Assembly (NCBI GenBank): GCA_050247895.1
Contig: JBFWTJ010000193.1
Span: 1 to 7,913 of the forward strand
Source of the DNA: CAVPEW01 sp050247895
Lineage (GTDB): Bacteria; Actinomycetota; Acidimicrobiia; Acidimicrobiales; VFJN01
Direction: 5' to 3'
DNA length: 7,913 nt
Under the pieces are notes generated by a model. The model was not told where the DNA came from. It ran no database searches and saw nothing but the letters and a program-made list of their open reading frames with translations. Shown in pieces: positions 1 through 7,707 of the stretch. The translations under genes were made by a program, and so were the position numbers. Numbering within the stretch: the first letter of the stretch is position 1; each line of letters begins with the position of its first letter.

Positions 1-39
1 GCCATCGCCCAGGACCTCGCCGCCTTCCGCCCGAGGTGA
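1..39 (+). CDS. C-terminal end of an unidentified protein (partial)
   Basis: Reading from base 1, the plus strand gives twelve codons (AIAQDLAAFRPR) followed by TGA at 37-39. All twelve codons end in G or C, and the composition (acidic, hydrophobic, alanine) looks like a genuine protein tail and not an arginine-rich shadow frame. The gene enters from outside the window, so family and function cannot be named. It converges on the MFS transporter, whose stop codon lies only 13 bases away (40-52), and no hairpin plus T-run terminator is visible between the two stops. The call rests on codon composition and placement only. Confidence 0.5.
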   Translation, partial: AIAQDLAAFRPR

Positions 40-52
40 CGACGGCGCCGGC

Positions 53-1486
53 TCAGGTGGTCTCGAGCGGGGGGATCGGGCCGCCGGGCCCGTCGAGGGC
101 GGCCCGCCCCGTGAGCGCGGCATCGCTCAACCGGGTCGACAGCAGCAGCCCGACGGCCGCGACGACCACGGCCACGACGGCCGCCTGGGCGTAGGCCGAG
201 GTCGTGGCGCGGTCGGCCACCACCGCCACGACCAGCGTCTGGCCGGCCGCGGCCCCCACGTAGCCGGCCATGTTCTGGATGCCGTTGGCCACACCCAGGT
301 GCTCGACCTCGACGTTCGCGTTGACCGCACCCGTCAGCAGGGGGCGGATGGTCCCGCTCCCCCATCCGCCCACCGCGAGGCCACCGAGCACGAGGGCCAC
401 CGAACGCGTGACGCATCCCACCGCCACCACGAGGGTCCCGGCGACCGAGACGGACTGGCCCGCCACCTGCGCCCACCGCGCACCCAGCCAGCCGATCGAT
501 CGACCCGAGCCCATCGCGCCGATCGAGAACGCGGCCGGCCGCAGGGCCAGGGCCAGGGCGACGGCACCGGTCCCGTACCCGAACAGGTCGTCGAGCAGGA
601 ACGGCGCGGCCAGGCCGATGCCGAGGAACGACGCCTGGGAGAACCCGGTCACCAGCACGGCGGTCGTGAGGTCCCTGTTGTCGAAGAGCTGGAGGGGCAT
701 CAACGGCGACGACGCCCGCCGGTCGACCACCACGAAGGCCGCGATCCCGGCGACACCGGTGAGCGCGGCGGTCACGACACCGCCGTGGCCGATGCCCCAC
801 TCGGTGCTCCGGTTCACGGCGAACAGGCTCGCCACCACCGCGACGGTGAGCGCGACCGTCGACCCGACGGCCACCTCGCCGTCGCGCCGGGGGGTCTCGG
901 TGAGCACCGGCACCGCCATGGCGACCACCGCGGCCGAGAGCACGGCCTGGACGACGAAGACGGCCCGCCAGCCGACCAGCTCCACGAGGGGGCCACCGAC
1001 CACGACCGCGACCAGGGGCGACATCGCGACGACCGTGGTCACCACGGCGAAGGGTCGGTGGCGCCGCTCCACCGGGTAGGCGTGGGCCAGCATCGCGAGG
1101 CTCGCCGGCAGGGTCGCCGCGCCGGCCAGGGCCGACGACGTGCGCAGCGCGATCAACGTGCCCGCGTCGGGCGAGAGCGCGGTGAGCAGCGTGAGGACCG
1201 TGGCGCAGGTCCAGCCGGTGAGGAAGACCCGTCGGTGGCCCACGACGTCGCCGAGCCGGCCGATGACCGGCATCCCGACCGCGAAGGCGATCGTCGGCGC
1301 GACCACCACCCACGACACGACGCTCGACGAGGTGTGGAGGTCGCGGGCCAGCAGGGGGAGGACCGCGATCAGCAGCGTGATCGGGAGGTTCCCGGCCGCC
1401 GCGGCCGCCACCGCCACGGCGAGGACCCGACCGGGCCGGCCCTGCCGGGCGAGGTCGGCGGACACCTCGCCCCGGTTCAACGGCAC
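53..1486 (-). CDS. MFS transporter, DHA2-like (14-helix drug:H+ antiporter type)
   Basis: Predicted inner-membrane secondary transporter of 477 residues, probably a proton-driven exporter of small molecules. Motif A is clear at residues 76-86 (GRLGDVVGHRR) between helices 2 and 3. A motif-B-like arginine is at about R115 in helix 4. Helix 5 ends with a motif-C-like SPLVAVVVGGP stretch (GG at 164-165), followed by WRAVFVV at 173-179 in helix 6, as in EmrB/QacA-type proteins. Hydrophobic stretches at about 210-230 and 237-259 supply the two extra central helices of the 14-helix class. Length fits the family. The GTG start at 1486 is chosen because AGGAGG sits 8 bases upstream (1495-1500); residues further upstream in the frame are arginine-rich and not transporter-like. 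The gene stands alone, convergent with the partial gene at the left edge. The substrate is unknown; multidrug export is a family-level guess. Confidence 0.9.
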   Translation of the reverse strand: MPLNRGEVSADLARQGRPGRVLAVAVAAAAAGNLPITLLIAVLPLLARDLHTSSSVVSWVVVAPTIAFAVGMPVIGRLGDVVGHRRVFLTGWTCATVLTLLTALSPDAGTLIALRTSSALAGAATLPASLAMLAHAYPVERRHRPFAVVTTVVAMSPLVAVVVGGPLVELVGWRAVFVVQAVLSAAVVAMAVPVLTETPRRDGEVAVGSTVALTVAVVASLFAVNRSTEWGIGHGGVVTAALTGVAGIAAFVVVDRRASSPLMPLQLFDNRDLTTAVLVTGFSQASFLGIGLAAPFLLDDLFGYGTGAVALALALRPAAFSIGAMGSGRSIGWLGARWAQVAGQSVSVAGTLVVAVGCVTRSVALVLGGLAVGGWGSGTIRPLLTGAVNANVEVEHLGVANGIQNMAGYVGAAAGQTLVVAVVADRATTSAYAQAAVVAVVVAAVGLLLSTRLSDAALTGRAALDGPGGPIPPLETT

Positions 1487-1494
1487 CGGCCGCC

Positions 1495-1500
1495 CCTCCT
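1495..1500 (-). promoter_or_regulatory. Shine-Dalgarno of the MFS gene
   Basis: On the minus strand AGGAGG, continuing as AGGAGGGG, lies 8 bases before the GTG at 1486. It is the strongest ribosome-binding site in the window and decides the start of the transporter, trimming 67 non-homologous-looking residues from the longest open frame. Confidence 0.8.
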
Positions 1501-1555
1501 GCAAGCTCCGCCCCCCGGGCCCGGTCGTCACGTCGGCCCTCTCACGCCGCGGGCA

Positions 1556-1588
1556 ACGGTAGTTCAGGGCGCCGAACGTGCGGTTCAG
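1556..1588 (-). promoter_or_regulatory. candidate promoter/operator of the MFS gene with a 21-bp direct repeat
   Basis: On the minus strand the hexamer CTGAAC occurs twice, at 1588-1583 and 1567-1562, a 21-base period (two helical turns). The second copy abuts TACCGT (1561-1556), which fits the actinobacterial TANNNT -10 pattern. GAAC-N5-GTTC, a short inverted repeat, lies within the first copy. A start just downstream would leave a leader of about 65 bases carrying the Shine-Dalgarno. There is no good -35 hexamer, and the first repeat overlaps the stop codon of the gene remnant, so this is only a candidate. Confidence 0.25.
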
Positions 1589-1757
1589 AGGTCGATGAGC
1601 GTGGCGTCGAGCTGGTCGGCGACGTCGTCGAGCAGGAGCCGACCGGCTCCGGTGGTCAGGTCCTCGTGCACCACCTCCGCGGACCAACCCGATCGAGCAG
1701 GTCCTCGACGGGCTGGAAGGCGAGCCGCGCCCGACCGGCCGGGTCGACCAGCAGCGG
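1585..1757 (-). pseudogene. frameshifted gene remnant, possibly VOC/glyoxalase-like
   Basis: Directly after the dehydrogenase stop, the minus strand has coding-like codons in two successive frames. The first frame (from 1757, 33 codons to TGA at 1658-1656) begins PLLVDPAGRARLAFQPVEDL, with almost every third base G or C until about 1692, and then turns arginine-rich. From 1689 the coding character moves to a second frame, starting GWSAEVVHEDLTTGAG and ending LDATLIDL with TGA at 1587-1585. Removal of one base (or gain of two) near 1690 joins them. The DPAGRARLAFQPVEDL pattern resembles the middle of actinobacterial glyoxalase-like (VOC superfamily) proteins as I remember them; the second part matches less clearly. 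There is no start codon or N-terminal half, so this is most simply a 5'-truncated, frameshifted relic. The family call is tentative; the change of coding frame is what the sequence shows. Confidence 0.4.
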
Positions 1758-2975
1758 CTACTCGATGCGCAGGCCGGAGATGGAGCGGGCGATCACGAGC
1801 TGCTGGATCTGCTCGGTGCCCTCGAAGCTGACGCAGAACTTGGCGACGCGGTGCATGCGCTCGACGGGGTACTCGCGGGTGTAGCCGTAGCCGCCCAGGA
1901 TCTGGATGGCCCGCTCGGTGACCCACACGGCGGTCCGGCCCGCCTTGAGCTTGGACATCGAGCCCTCGGCGTGGTCGTAGCCGCCGTTGCGGGCCAGCCA
2001 GGCGGCCCGGTGCACCAACAGGCGGGCGGCGTCGATCTCGGTCGCCATGTCGGCGAGCATGAAGGCGATCGCCTGGTTCTCGATGATCGCCTTGCCGAAG
2101 GCCCGGCGCTCCTTGGCGTAGGCCAGGGCGTACTCGTAGGCGGCCCGGGCGATGCCCACCGCCATCGAAGCCACCGCCGGCCGGGTCGCCTCGAAGGTGG
2201 CCAGCGCCGGCTGGCGCCCGCCGCTGCGCTGCTGCTCCCGGGCCCGGGCCAGCTTCTCGTCGAGCCGGTCCTTGCCGCCCAGCAGGCACGAACCCGGCAC
2301 CCGCACGTCGTCGAGCACCACCTCGGCGGTGTGCGACGCCCGGATCCCGTGCTTGCGGTACTTCTGGCCCTGCGAGAGCCCCTCGGTCCCCGGCGGCACG
2401 ATGAACGACGCCTGGCCCCGGCTGCGCAGCGCCGGGTCGACGGTGGCCACCACGACGTGGACGTCGGCGATGCCCCCGTTGGTGATCCAGGCCTTGGTGC
2501 CGTTGAGCACCCACTCGTCGCTCGCCTCGTCGTAGGTGGCCTGCGAGCGCAGCGACGACACGTCCGACCCGGCGTCGGGCTCGGACACGCAGTACGCCCC
2601 GAGCTGGACCTTCTCGGGGGTCCCGAAGCACTGCGGCACCCACTCCACCACCTGCTCGGGCGTGCCCATCCCCCCGATGCCCGCGGCGGCCAGGCCCGAG
2701 CCGAAGATCGACAGGCCGATGCCGGCGTCGCCCCAGAACATCTCCTCCAGGGCGATGGGCAGGGTCAACCCGGTCGGGTCGTTCAGCGACGCCTGGGCGA
2801 AGAAGTCGAACGAGTACAGGCCGATCCCGGCGGCCTGCTCCACGATCGGCCAGGGGAACTCCTCGCGCTCGTCCCACTCCTCGGCCGCCGGGCGGATCAC
2901 CGTCTCGGCGAAGTCGTGGACCCAGTCACGGATCTGGCGCTGGTCGTCGTCGAGGGCAAGGGAGAACTCGGCCAT
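1758..2975 (-). CDS. acyl-CoA dehydrogenase (FAD-dependent)
   Basis: A 405-residue cytoplasmic flavoenzyme that introduces the alpha,beta double bond into an acyl-CoA, passing electrons to electron-transfer flavoprotein. The fold is complete: an N-terminal helical domain (about 1-120), a beta domain opening with the first family signature CVSEPDAGSD (129-138) and ITNG (164-167), and a C-terminal helical domain with RAFGK (291-295), QILGGYGYTREYPVER (358-373) and FEGTEQIQQLVIARSISG (384-401). E385 in FEGT is at the position of the catalytic base of medium-chain dehydrogenase. Unusual points are a charged insertion at about 234-257 relative to medium-chain enzymes, and V377 where the second signature normally has Asp/Glu/Asn. 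The ATG at 2975 fits a leaderless start, with TAACTT ending at -7. It lies 44 bases after cysS. No electron-transfer flavoprotein, thiolase or TetR gene is nearby. Chain length and substrate cannot be assigned from sequence. Confidence 0.95.
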   Translation of the reverse strand: MAEFSLALDDDQRQIRDWVHDFAETVIRPAAEEWDEREEFPWPIVEQAAGIGLYSFDFFAQASLNDPTGLTLPIALEEMFWGDAGIGLSIFGSGLAAAGIGGMGTPEQVVEWVPQCFGTPEKVQLGAYCVSEPDAGSDVSSLRSQATYDEASDEWVLNGTKAWITNGGIADVHVVVATVDPALRSRGQASFIVPPGTEGLSQGQKYRKHGIRASHTAEVVLDDVRVPGSCLLGGKDRLDEKLARAREQQRSGGRQPALATFEATRPAVASMAVGIARAAYEYALAYAKERRAFGKAIIENQAIAFMLADMATEIDAARLLVHRAAWLARNGGYDHAEGSMSKLKAGRTAVWVTERAIQILGGYGYTREYPVERMHRVAKFCVSFEGTEQIQQLVIARSISGLRIE

Positions 2976-2981
2976 GCCGAC

Positions 2982-3019
2982 AAGTTACCAACCGGTAACA
3001 AGAAGCGGGCGACGTCGGG

Positions 3020-3023
<4 letters not shown>
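2982..3023 (-). promoter_or_regulatory. leaderless-type promoter overlapped by a palindromic operator, upstream of the acyl-CoA dehydrogenase
   Basis: On the minus strand, TAACTT (2987-2982) is followed by six bases and then the ATG, placing its last T at -7, the classic arrangement for an actinobacterial leaderless mRNA. There is no Shine-Dalgarno before the ATG. A perfect inverted repeat GTTACC-GGTT-GGTAAC (2999-2984) covers most of this -10. An alternative promoter, TTGACC (3023-3018), 17 bases, then TGTTAC (3000-2995), overlaps the cysS stop codon and also runs into the palindrome. A repressor bound here would block either promoter. The size and symmetry suit a TetR-family regulator, common for acyl-CoA dehydrogenase genes, but no regulator gene is in the window. 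The repeat is seen; promoter and operator function are inferred. Confidence 0.55.
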
Positions 3024-4363
<1,340 letters not shown>

Positions 4364-4371
4364 GGGGGCCG

Positions 4372-4377
4372 AGGGTA
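4372..4377 (-). promoter_or_regulatory. candidate -10 element of cysS
   Basis: TACCCT on the minus strand (4377-4372) fits TANNNT and lies 8 bases before the cysS ATG, so transcription would begin at or within a base or two of the start codon. No -35 hexamer and no Shine-Dalgarno are visible. The same TACCCT-N8-start layout occurs in front of valS. Transcription from the upstream ABC operon across the 50-base gap is an alternative, since no terminator is seen there. Confidence 0.35.
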
Positions 4378-4413
4378 CTTCCGGCACTCCGCCCCACCGG
4401 GCCGGCGGCGGGC

Positions 4414-5586
4414 TCAGCCCCGGCTCAGCACCACCCGCATCCGCCATGACGCCACCAGGACCAGGACCACCCCGAAGCCCAGCAGGACCGCGAGCTGGGG
4501 CCCGACGTCGAGGACCGAGCCGTCGTGGCGGACCAGCGTGGCGTAGGCGTCGATGGCCCAGTAGTGCGGGGTGAAGCGGGCCACCCGGGCCAGGGCGTCG
4601 CTGAACAGCTCGATGGGCAGCATGGCCCCGCCCAGCGCGGCCAGCACCAGGGCCGAGACCGTGCCGATCCCGCTGGCCTGGTCCGGGTTGGAGAAGAACG
4701 CCCCGAAGCACATCGCCGCGCCGGCCGCCACCACGCCGAACGCCCCCAGCACGGCCAGGGCCCCGACCGGATCGCCCCAGTCGACCCCGAAGAGGACCAG
4801 CGTGGCCACCAGCACGTACAGGCCCTGGACGACCACGATGGCCAGCCGGCCCAGCGCCTCGCCCGCCACCACGGCCCGCAGCGACGTCGGCGTCGACATC
4901 ATCCGGCGGGCCACGCCGAGCTGGCGGGACTGGATCAGCGCGTACGAACCGCTGAGGCCGGTCACGAACATGAACAGCACCAGCTGGCTCGGCGCGGCCA
5001 CGTCGTAGCCGCCGGTGCCCTCGGGGAAGATCCGGTCACCGGTCGTCACCGCCCGGACCTCGACCCGGTCCACCACGTCGTCCAGCCGCGCCGCGGCCTC
5101 CGCCGCCTCGCCGGGTGCCGCGCCCAGGTCCCGGGCCGCGTCCACCGCGGCGGCCACCGCGGTGGTGCGGACCAGGGCCTGGTCGACCACCGTGCGGAGC
5201 TGCTGACCCTCGGTCGTGGTGGCGGCGAGGAAGGGGAGCTCCACCGCCCGGCCGCCGGCCACCTCGTCGTCGGCCCCGGCCACCACCACCAGGCCGGCGT
5301 CGAGGCGGCGGGCCCCGACCTGGTCGGCCAGCGACGAGCGCCCGGCGACCTCGACCACCTCCACGCCGTCGCCCACCGCGGCCCGCACCGCCGCGGCCAG
5401 CTCGGGGCCGCCCTCGTCGACCAGGCCCAGCCGGGGGTCGGCGTCCTCGCCGAACTGGAGGCCGATGACCAGGATCAGCGCCACGGGGAACACGAACGAG
5501 AAGAAGAGGTTGGTGCGGTCGCGGAAGAAGCGCCGGAGGGCGACCCCGGCGATGGCCAGGGCCTTGCCCGGCCCACCGGCGCTCAT
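4414..5586 (-). CDS. ABC-2 type exporter permease (second subunit)
   Basis: A 390-residue integral membrane subunit of an ABC exporter. One helix near the N-terminus (about 27-45, after the basic RRFFRDRT) is followed by an extracytoplasmic domain of about 150 residues (46-198), then five helices at about 199-217, 245-267, 275-295, 305-325 and 364-384. This is the NatB/YhaP-like ABC-2 permease layout. QSRQLGVARRMMSTPTS (219-235) is the conserved cytoplasmic loop expected to contact the ATPase. The alanine- and acid-rich stretch at 143-175 looks helical. The ATG at 5586 overlaps the stop of the first permease in ATGA and has GGGAGG 8 bases upstream, which fixes the start. It differs clearly from the first permease, so the two probably pair as a heterodimer. 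Substrate unknown; drug, lipid or peptide export would all fit. Confidence 0.88.
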   Translation of the reverse strand: MSAGGPGKALAIAGVALRRFFRDRTNLFFSFVFPVALILVIGLQFGEDADPRLGLVDEGGPELAAAVRAAVGDGVEVVEVAGRSSLADQVGARRLDAGLVVVAGADDEVAGGRAVELPFLAATTTEGQQLRTVVDQALVRTTAVAAAVDAARDLGAAPGEAAEAAARLDDVVDRVEVRAVTTGDRIFPEGTGGYDVAAPSQLVLFMFVTGLSGSYALIQSRQLGVARRMMSTPTSLRAVVAGEALGRLAIVVVQGLYVLVATLVLFGVDWGDPVGALAVLGAFGVVAAGAAMCFGAFFSNPDQASGIGTVSALVLAALGGAMLPIELFSDALARVARFTPHYWAIDAYATLVRHDGSVLDVGPQLAVLLGFGVVLVLVASWRMRVVLSRG

Positions 5587-6761
5587 CGCCACAGCCTCCC
5601 GGCCACCACGCGCACCCCGACCGCACCGGCGACCAGGCCCATGGCGGCCAGCGCCGCGGCGTGGGGCAGCGCGGCGACCGGCCCGTCGGCCCGCAGCGCG
5701 GTGAGCCCGTCGAGGTACTGGCCGTTGGGCGTCAACGCCCGCAACGTCGACAGCAGGCTCCCCTCCGACGCCGGGATGGGGACGAAGGTGCCCCCGACCA
5801 CGGCCAGGACCACCGCCACCACGCCCTGCACGCCACCGGCCTGCTCGGTGGTCCGGGCGGCCGAGCCGGCCACGGCCATGATCCCGGTGGCGGCCAGCAC
5901 GGCGCACAGCGCGAGCAGCACGGCACCCACCGGCGGACCCCAGTCGGCCCCCATCAACAGGGTCGATCCCACCATCAGGCTGACCAGGGACAGGACCCCG
6001 AGCACCACCGCGGCGACGACCTTGCCCGCCACGATCGACGCCCGGGGGATCGGCGCGGCCAGCAGGCGGGCCAGCGTCCCGCCGCCGCGCTCCTCGATGA
6101 TGCCGAGCACCGCGGTGCCGGCGGTGAAGAAGACGAAGAACAGGGCCAGCCCGGCGCTGAGCGAGGTGGTCGCGTCGAGCTGGGTCGAGGCCAGGTCCCG
6201 GCTCGACAGGGCGGCCAGCGGCGGCGAGGCAGCCACCTGCTCGGCCACCGTGGCGACCCCGCCCGGGCCCGCCACGCCGGTCTCGACCGCGACGAGGCCG
6301 GCGAGGGTCGCGGTGCCCAGCCGGGTGGCGTAGCCCTGGGCGATCGAGCGGGCCGCGCCGGCGGTGTTGGGCGAGTCGACGTCGCCCACCACGGTGATGG
6401 CGGTGCCCCGGCCGGCCTGGACCGCGGCGGAGAAGTCCTCGGGCACCACCCAGGCCGCGGCGACGTCGCCGTCGTCCACCGCGGCGCGCGCCGCGGCCTC
6501 GTCGGGGTACTCCCGCACGTCGAGCAGGCCTGTCGCGGCGAGCTCGTCGACCAGGGCCGTGAACCCGGCCGCCGGGCCGTCGTCGTCAGGGGCGACCAGG
6601 CCCACGTCGAAGGTGATGCCCCCCTCCTCCTCGATGCCGCCGAAGACCAGGTCGAGCACGAAGGACAGGGCCAGCGGCGCCAGCAGGCCCAGGACCAGCA
6701 GCGAGCGGTTCCGCAGCTGGAGCCGGAGGTCCTTGGCCGCGATCCGCCAGGTCGCGCCCAC
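5583..6761 (-). CDS. ABC-2 type exporter permease (first subunit)
   Basis: A 392-residue membrane subunit working with the ATPase encoded just before it. A basic N-terminus (RIAAKDLRLQLRNRS) precedes helix 1 (about 21-41). An extracytoplasmic domain follows (42-200), and then helices at about 202-222, 244-270, 277-300, 309-329 and 368-388. The conserved ABC-2 loop EERGGGTLARLLAAPI (223-238) lies after helix 2, and TPNGQYLDGLTAL (344-356) precedes the last helix, as in DrrB/NatB-type permeases with a large outer domain. The GTG start at 6761 follows the ATPase stop after a single base (TGAcGTG), so translation is probably coupled; the only upstream purine run (GGGA) is weak. The second permease overlaps its stop by four bases. 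Substrate not assignable. Confidence 0.9.
   Translation of the reverse strand: MGATWRIAAKDLRLQLRNRSLLVLGLLAPLALSFVLDLVFGGIEEEGGITFDVGLVAPDDDGPAAGFTALVDELAATGLLDVREYPDEAAARAAVDDGDVAAAWVVPEDFSAAVQAGRGTAITVVGDVDSPNTAGAARSIAQGYATRLGTATLAGLVAVETGVAGPGGVATVAEQVAASPPLAALSSRDLASTQLDATTSLSAGLALFFVFFTAGTAVLGIIEERGGGTLARLLAAPIPRASIVAGKVVAAVVLGVLSLVSLMVGSTLLMGADWGPPVGAVLLALCAVLAATGIMAVAGSAARTTEQAGGVQGVVAVVLAVVGGTFVPIPASEGSLLSTLRALTPNGQYLDGLTALRADGPVAALPHAAALAAMGLVAGAVGVRVVAGRLWR
5595..5600 (-). promoter_or_regulatory. Shine-Dalgarno of the second ABC permease
   Basis: GGGAGG on the minus strand, 8 bases before the ATG at 5586, lies inside the last codons of the first permease. Together with the ATGA stop/start overlap at 5583-5586 it indicates translational coupling and sets the start of the second permease. 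Confidence 0.7.
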
Positions 6762-6762
6762 G

Positions 6763-7707
6763 TCAGTCCCGCAGGGCCCGGCCCGTCAGGTGGAGGAAGA
6801 CCGCCTCCAGGTCCGCCTCGGCGACCTCCACCGAGCTCACCGCGGCACCCGAGGCGTCCAGCGCCTCGACCACCCGGGCCAGCACCGACCCGGCGTCGGC
6901 CACGAGCAGCTCGAGGCCCCCGTCGCCCACCGAGGCCGACTCGACCCCGGGCACCGCGGCCACCGCGTCGCGGGCGCCTTCGAGCGCGCCCGTGGCCCCG
7001 ACCCGGATCCGGTCCCGCTCGCCCACCGTGCGGGTCAGCTCCCGGCGGGTGCCCTCGGCCCGCAGCTCGCCCTGGTCGAGGATGCCGATGCGGTCGCAGA
7101 GCCGCTCGGCCTCCTCCATGTAGTGCGTCGTGTAGAGCACGGCCATGCCCTGGCCGGCCAGCTCGCCGACGGCGTCGAGGATGGCGTTGCGGGACTGGGG
7201 GTCGACCCCCACCGTCGGCTCGTCGAGCACCAGCAGGCGGGGCTCGTGCAGGAGCCCGATCCCGATGTTGAGGCGGCGGTTCATGCCCCCGGAGAACTCC
7301 GAGGACCGGTCGTCGGCCCGGTCGGCCAGGCCGATGACCTCGAGGACCCGGTCGACCCGGGCGGCCAGCTCCCGCCCGACGATGCCGTACAGCCGGCCGA
7401 AGAACCGCAGGTTCTCGCGGGCGGTGAGGTCCGGGTAGACCGCGACGTCCTGGGGGACCAGGCCGATGGCGGCCCGGGCCGCGGCGGTCCTGGTCGTGAC
7501 CGGCCGGCCCAGCACCCGGACCCGCCCGGCGTCGGGTTCGAGCAGCCCGACGATCATCGAGATCGTCGTCGACTTGCCCGCGCCGTTCGGTCCGAGCAGC
7601 CCGTAGGTCTCGCCCTGGTCCACGTGCAGGCTGACGTCGGCCACCGCGACGCGCTCGCCGTAGCGCTTGACGAGGCCCTCCACCTCGAGCACGGGGTCTG
7701 CGACCAC
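6763..7707 (-). CDS. ABC transporter ATP-binding protein (DrrA/CcmA-like)
   Basis: A 314-residue cytoplasmic ATPase powering the two ABC-2 permeases. Walker A is GPNGAGKST at 39-47, the Q-loop glutamine Q86 is in VPQD, the signature reads FSGGMNRR (138-145), Walker B is LLVLDEP (158-164), the D-loop is GVDPQSR and the switch histidine is H195 in TTHYMEE. All catalytic elements are present; Met instead of Gln after SGG is usual in this ABC-2-associated group. Residues from about 230 form the extra C-terminal domain common in DrrA/NatA-like proteins, ending AEADLEAVFLHLTGRALRD. The GTG at 7707 is chosen because the nucleotide-binding fold begins within a few residues (LEVEGLVKRYGE). It is first in the operon, 26 bases from the divergent valS start, with no Shine-Dalgarno and a TAGCTT hexamer 8 bases upstream, suggesting a leaderless or near-leaderless message. 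The substrate is unknown. Confidence 0.94.
   Translation of the reverse strand: MVADPVLEVEGLVKRYGERVAVADVSLHVDQGETYGLLGPNGAGKSTTISMIVGLLEPDAGRVRVLGRPVTTRTAAARAAIGLVPQDVAVYPDLTARENLRFFGRLYGIVGRELAARVDRVLEVIGLADRADDRSSEFSGGMNRRLNIGIGLLHEPRLLVLDEPTVGVDPQSRNAILDAVGELAGQGMAVLYTTHYMEEAERLCDRIGILDQGELRAEGTRRELTRTVGERDRIRVGATGALEGARDAVAAVPGVESASVGDGGLELLVADAGSVLARVVEALDASGAAVSSVEVAEADLEAVFLHLTGRALRD

Noticed and set aside
40..52. Terminator between the convergent left-edge gene and the MFS gene
   Set aside because: Only 13 bases are available and no stem with a T-run is present on either strand.
299..1831. Long plus-strand open frame antisense to the MFS and relic region
   Set aside because: Its translation is dominated by Arg, Gly, His, Asp and Gln with no recognisable domain, typical of a shadow frame in GC-rich DNA; the minus-strand frame gives a clear transporter.
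1585..2877. Minus-strand open frame of 430 codons overlapping the acyl-CoA dehydrogenase
   Set aside because: Over the dehydrogenase it is an arginine/glycine-rich shadow. Only its last 34 codons (from 1689) look coding, and these are reported as part of the relic.
4411..4424. GGGCTCAGCCC symmetric sequence at the end of the second permease, as a terminator
   Set aside because: The arms are five bases with essentially no loop, and no T-run follows; it cannot form a useful hairpin.
5154..5165. 12-bp palindrome CCACCGCGGTGG
   Set aside because: It lies inside codons for an Ala/Val-rich stretch of the second permease; a chance result of GC-rich codon use.
4525..6333. 602-codon plus-strand open frame over the ABC permeases
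   Set aside because: Low-complexity His/Gln/Arg/Gly and then Ala/Thr/Ser-rich translation without a domain; it is antisense to two clear permeases.
6479..6496. Perfect 18-bp palindrome CCGCGGCGCGCGCCGCGG
   Set aside because: It lies within an Ala/Arg-rich coding stretch of the first permease and contains only G and C; composition explains it and it has no regulatory placement.
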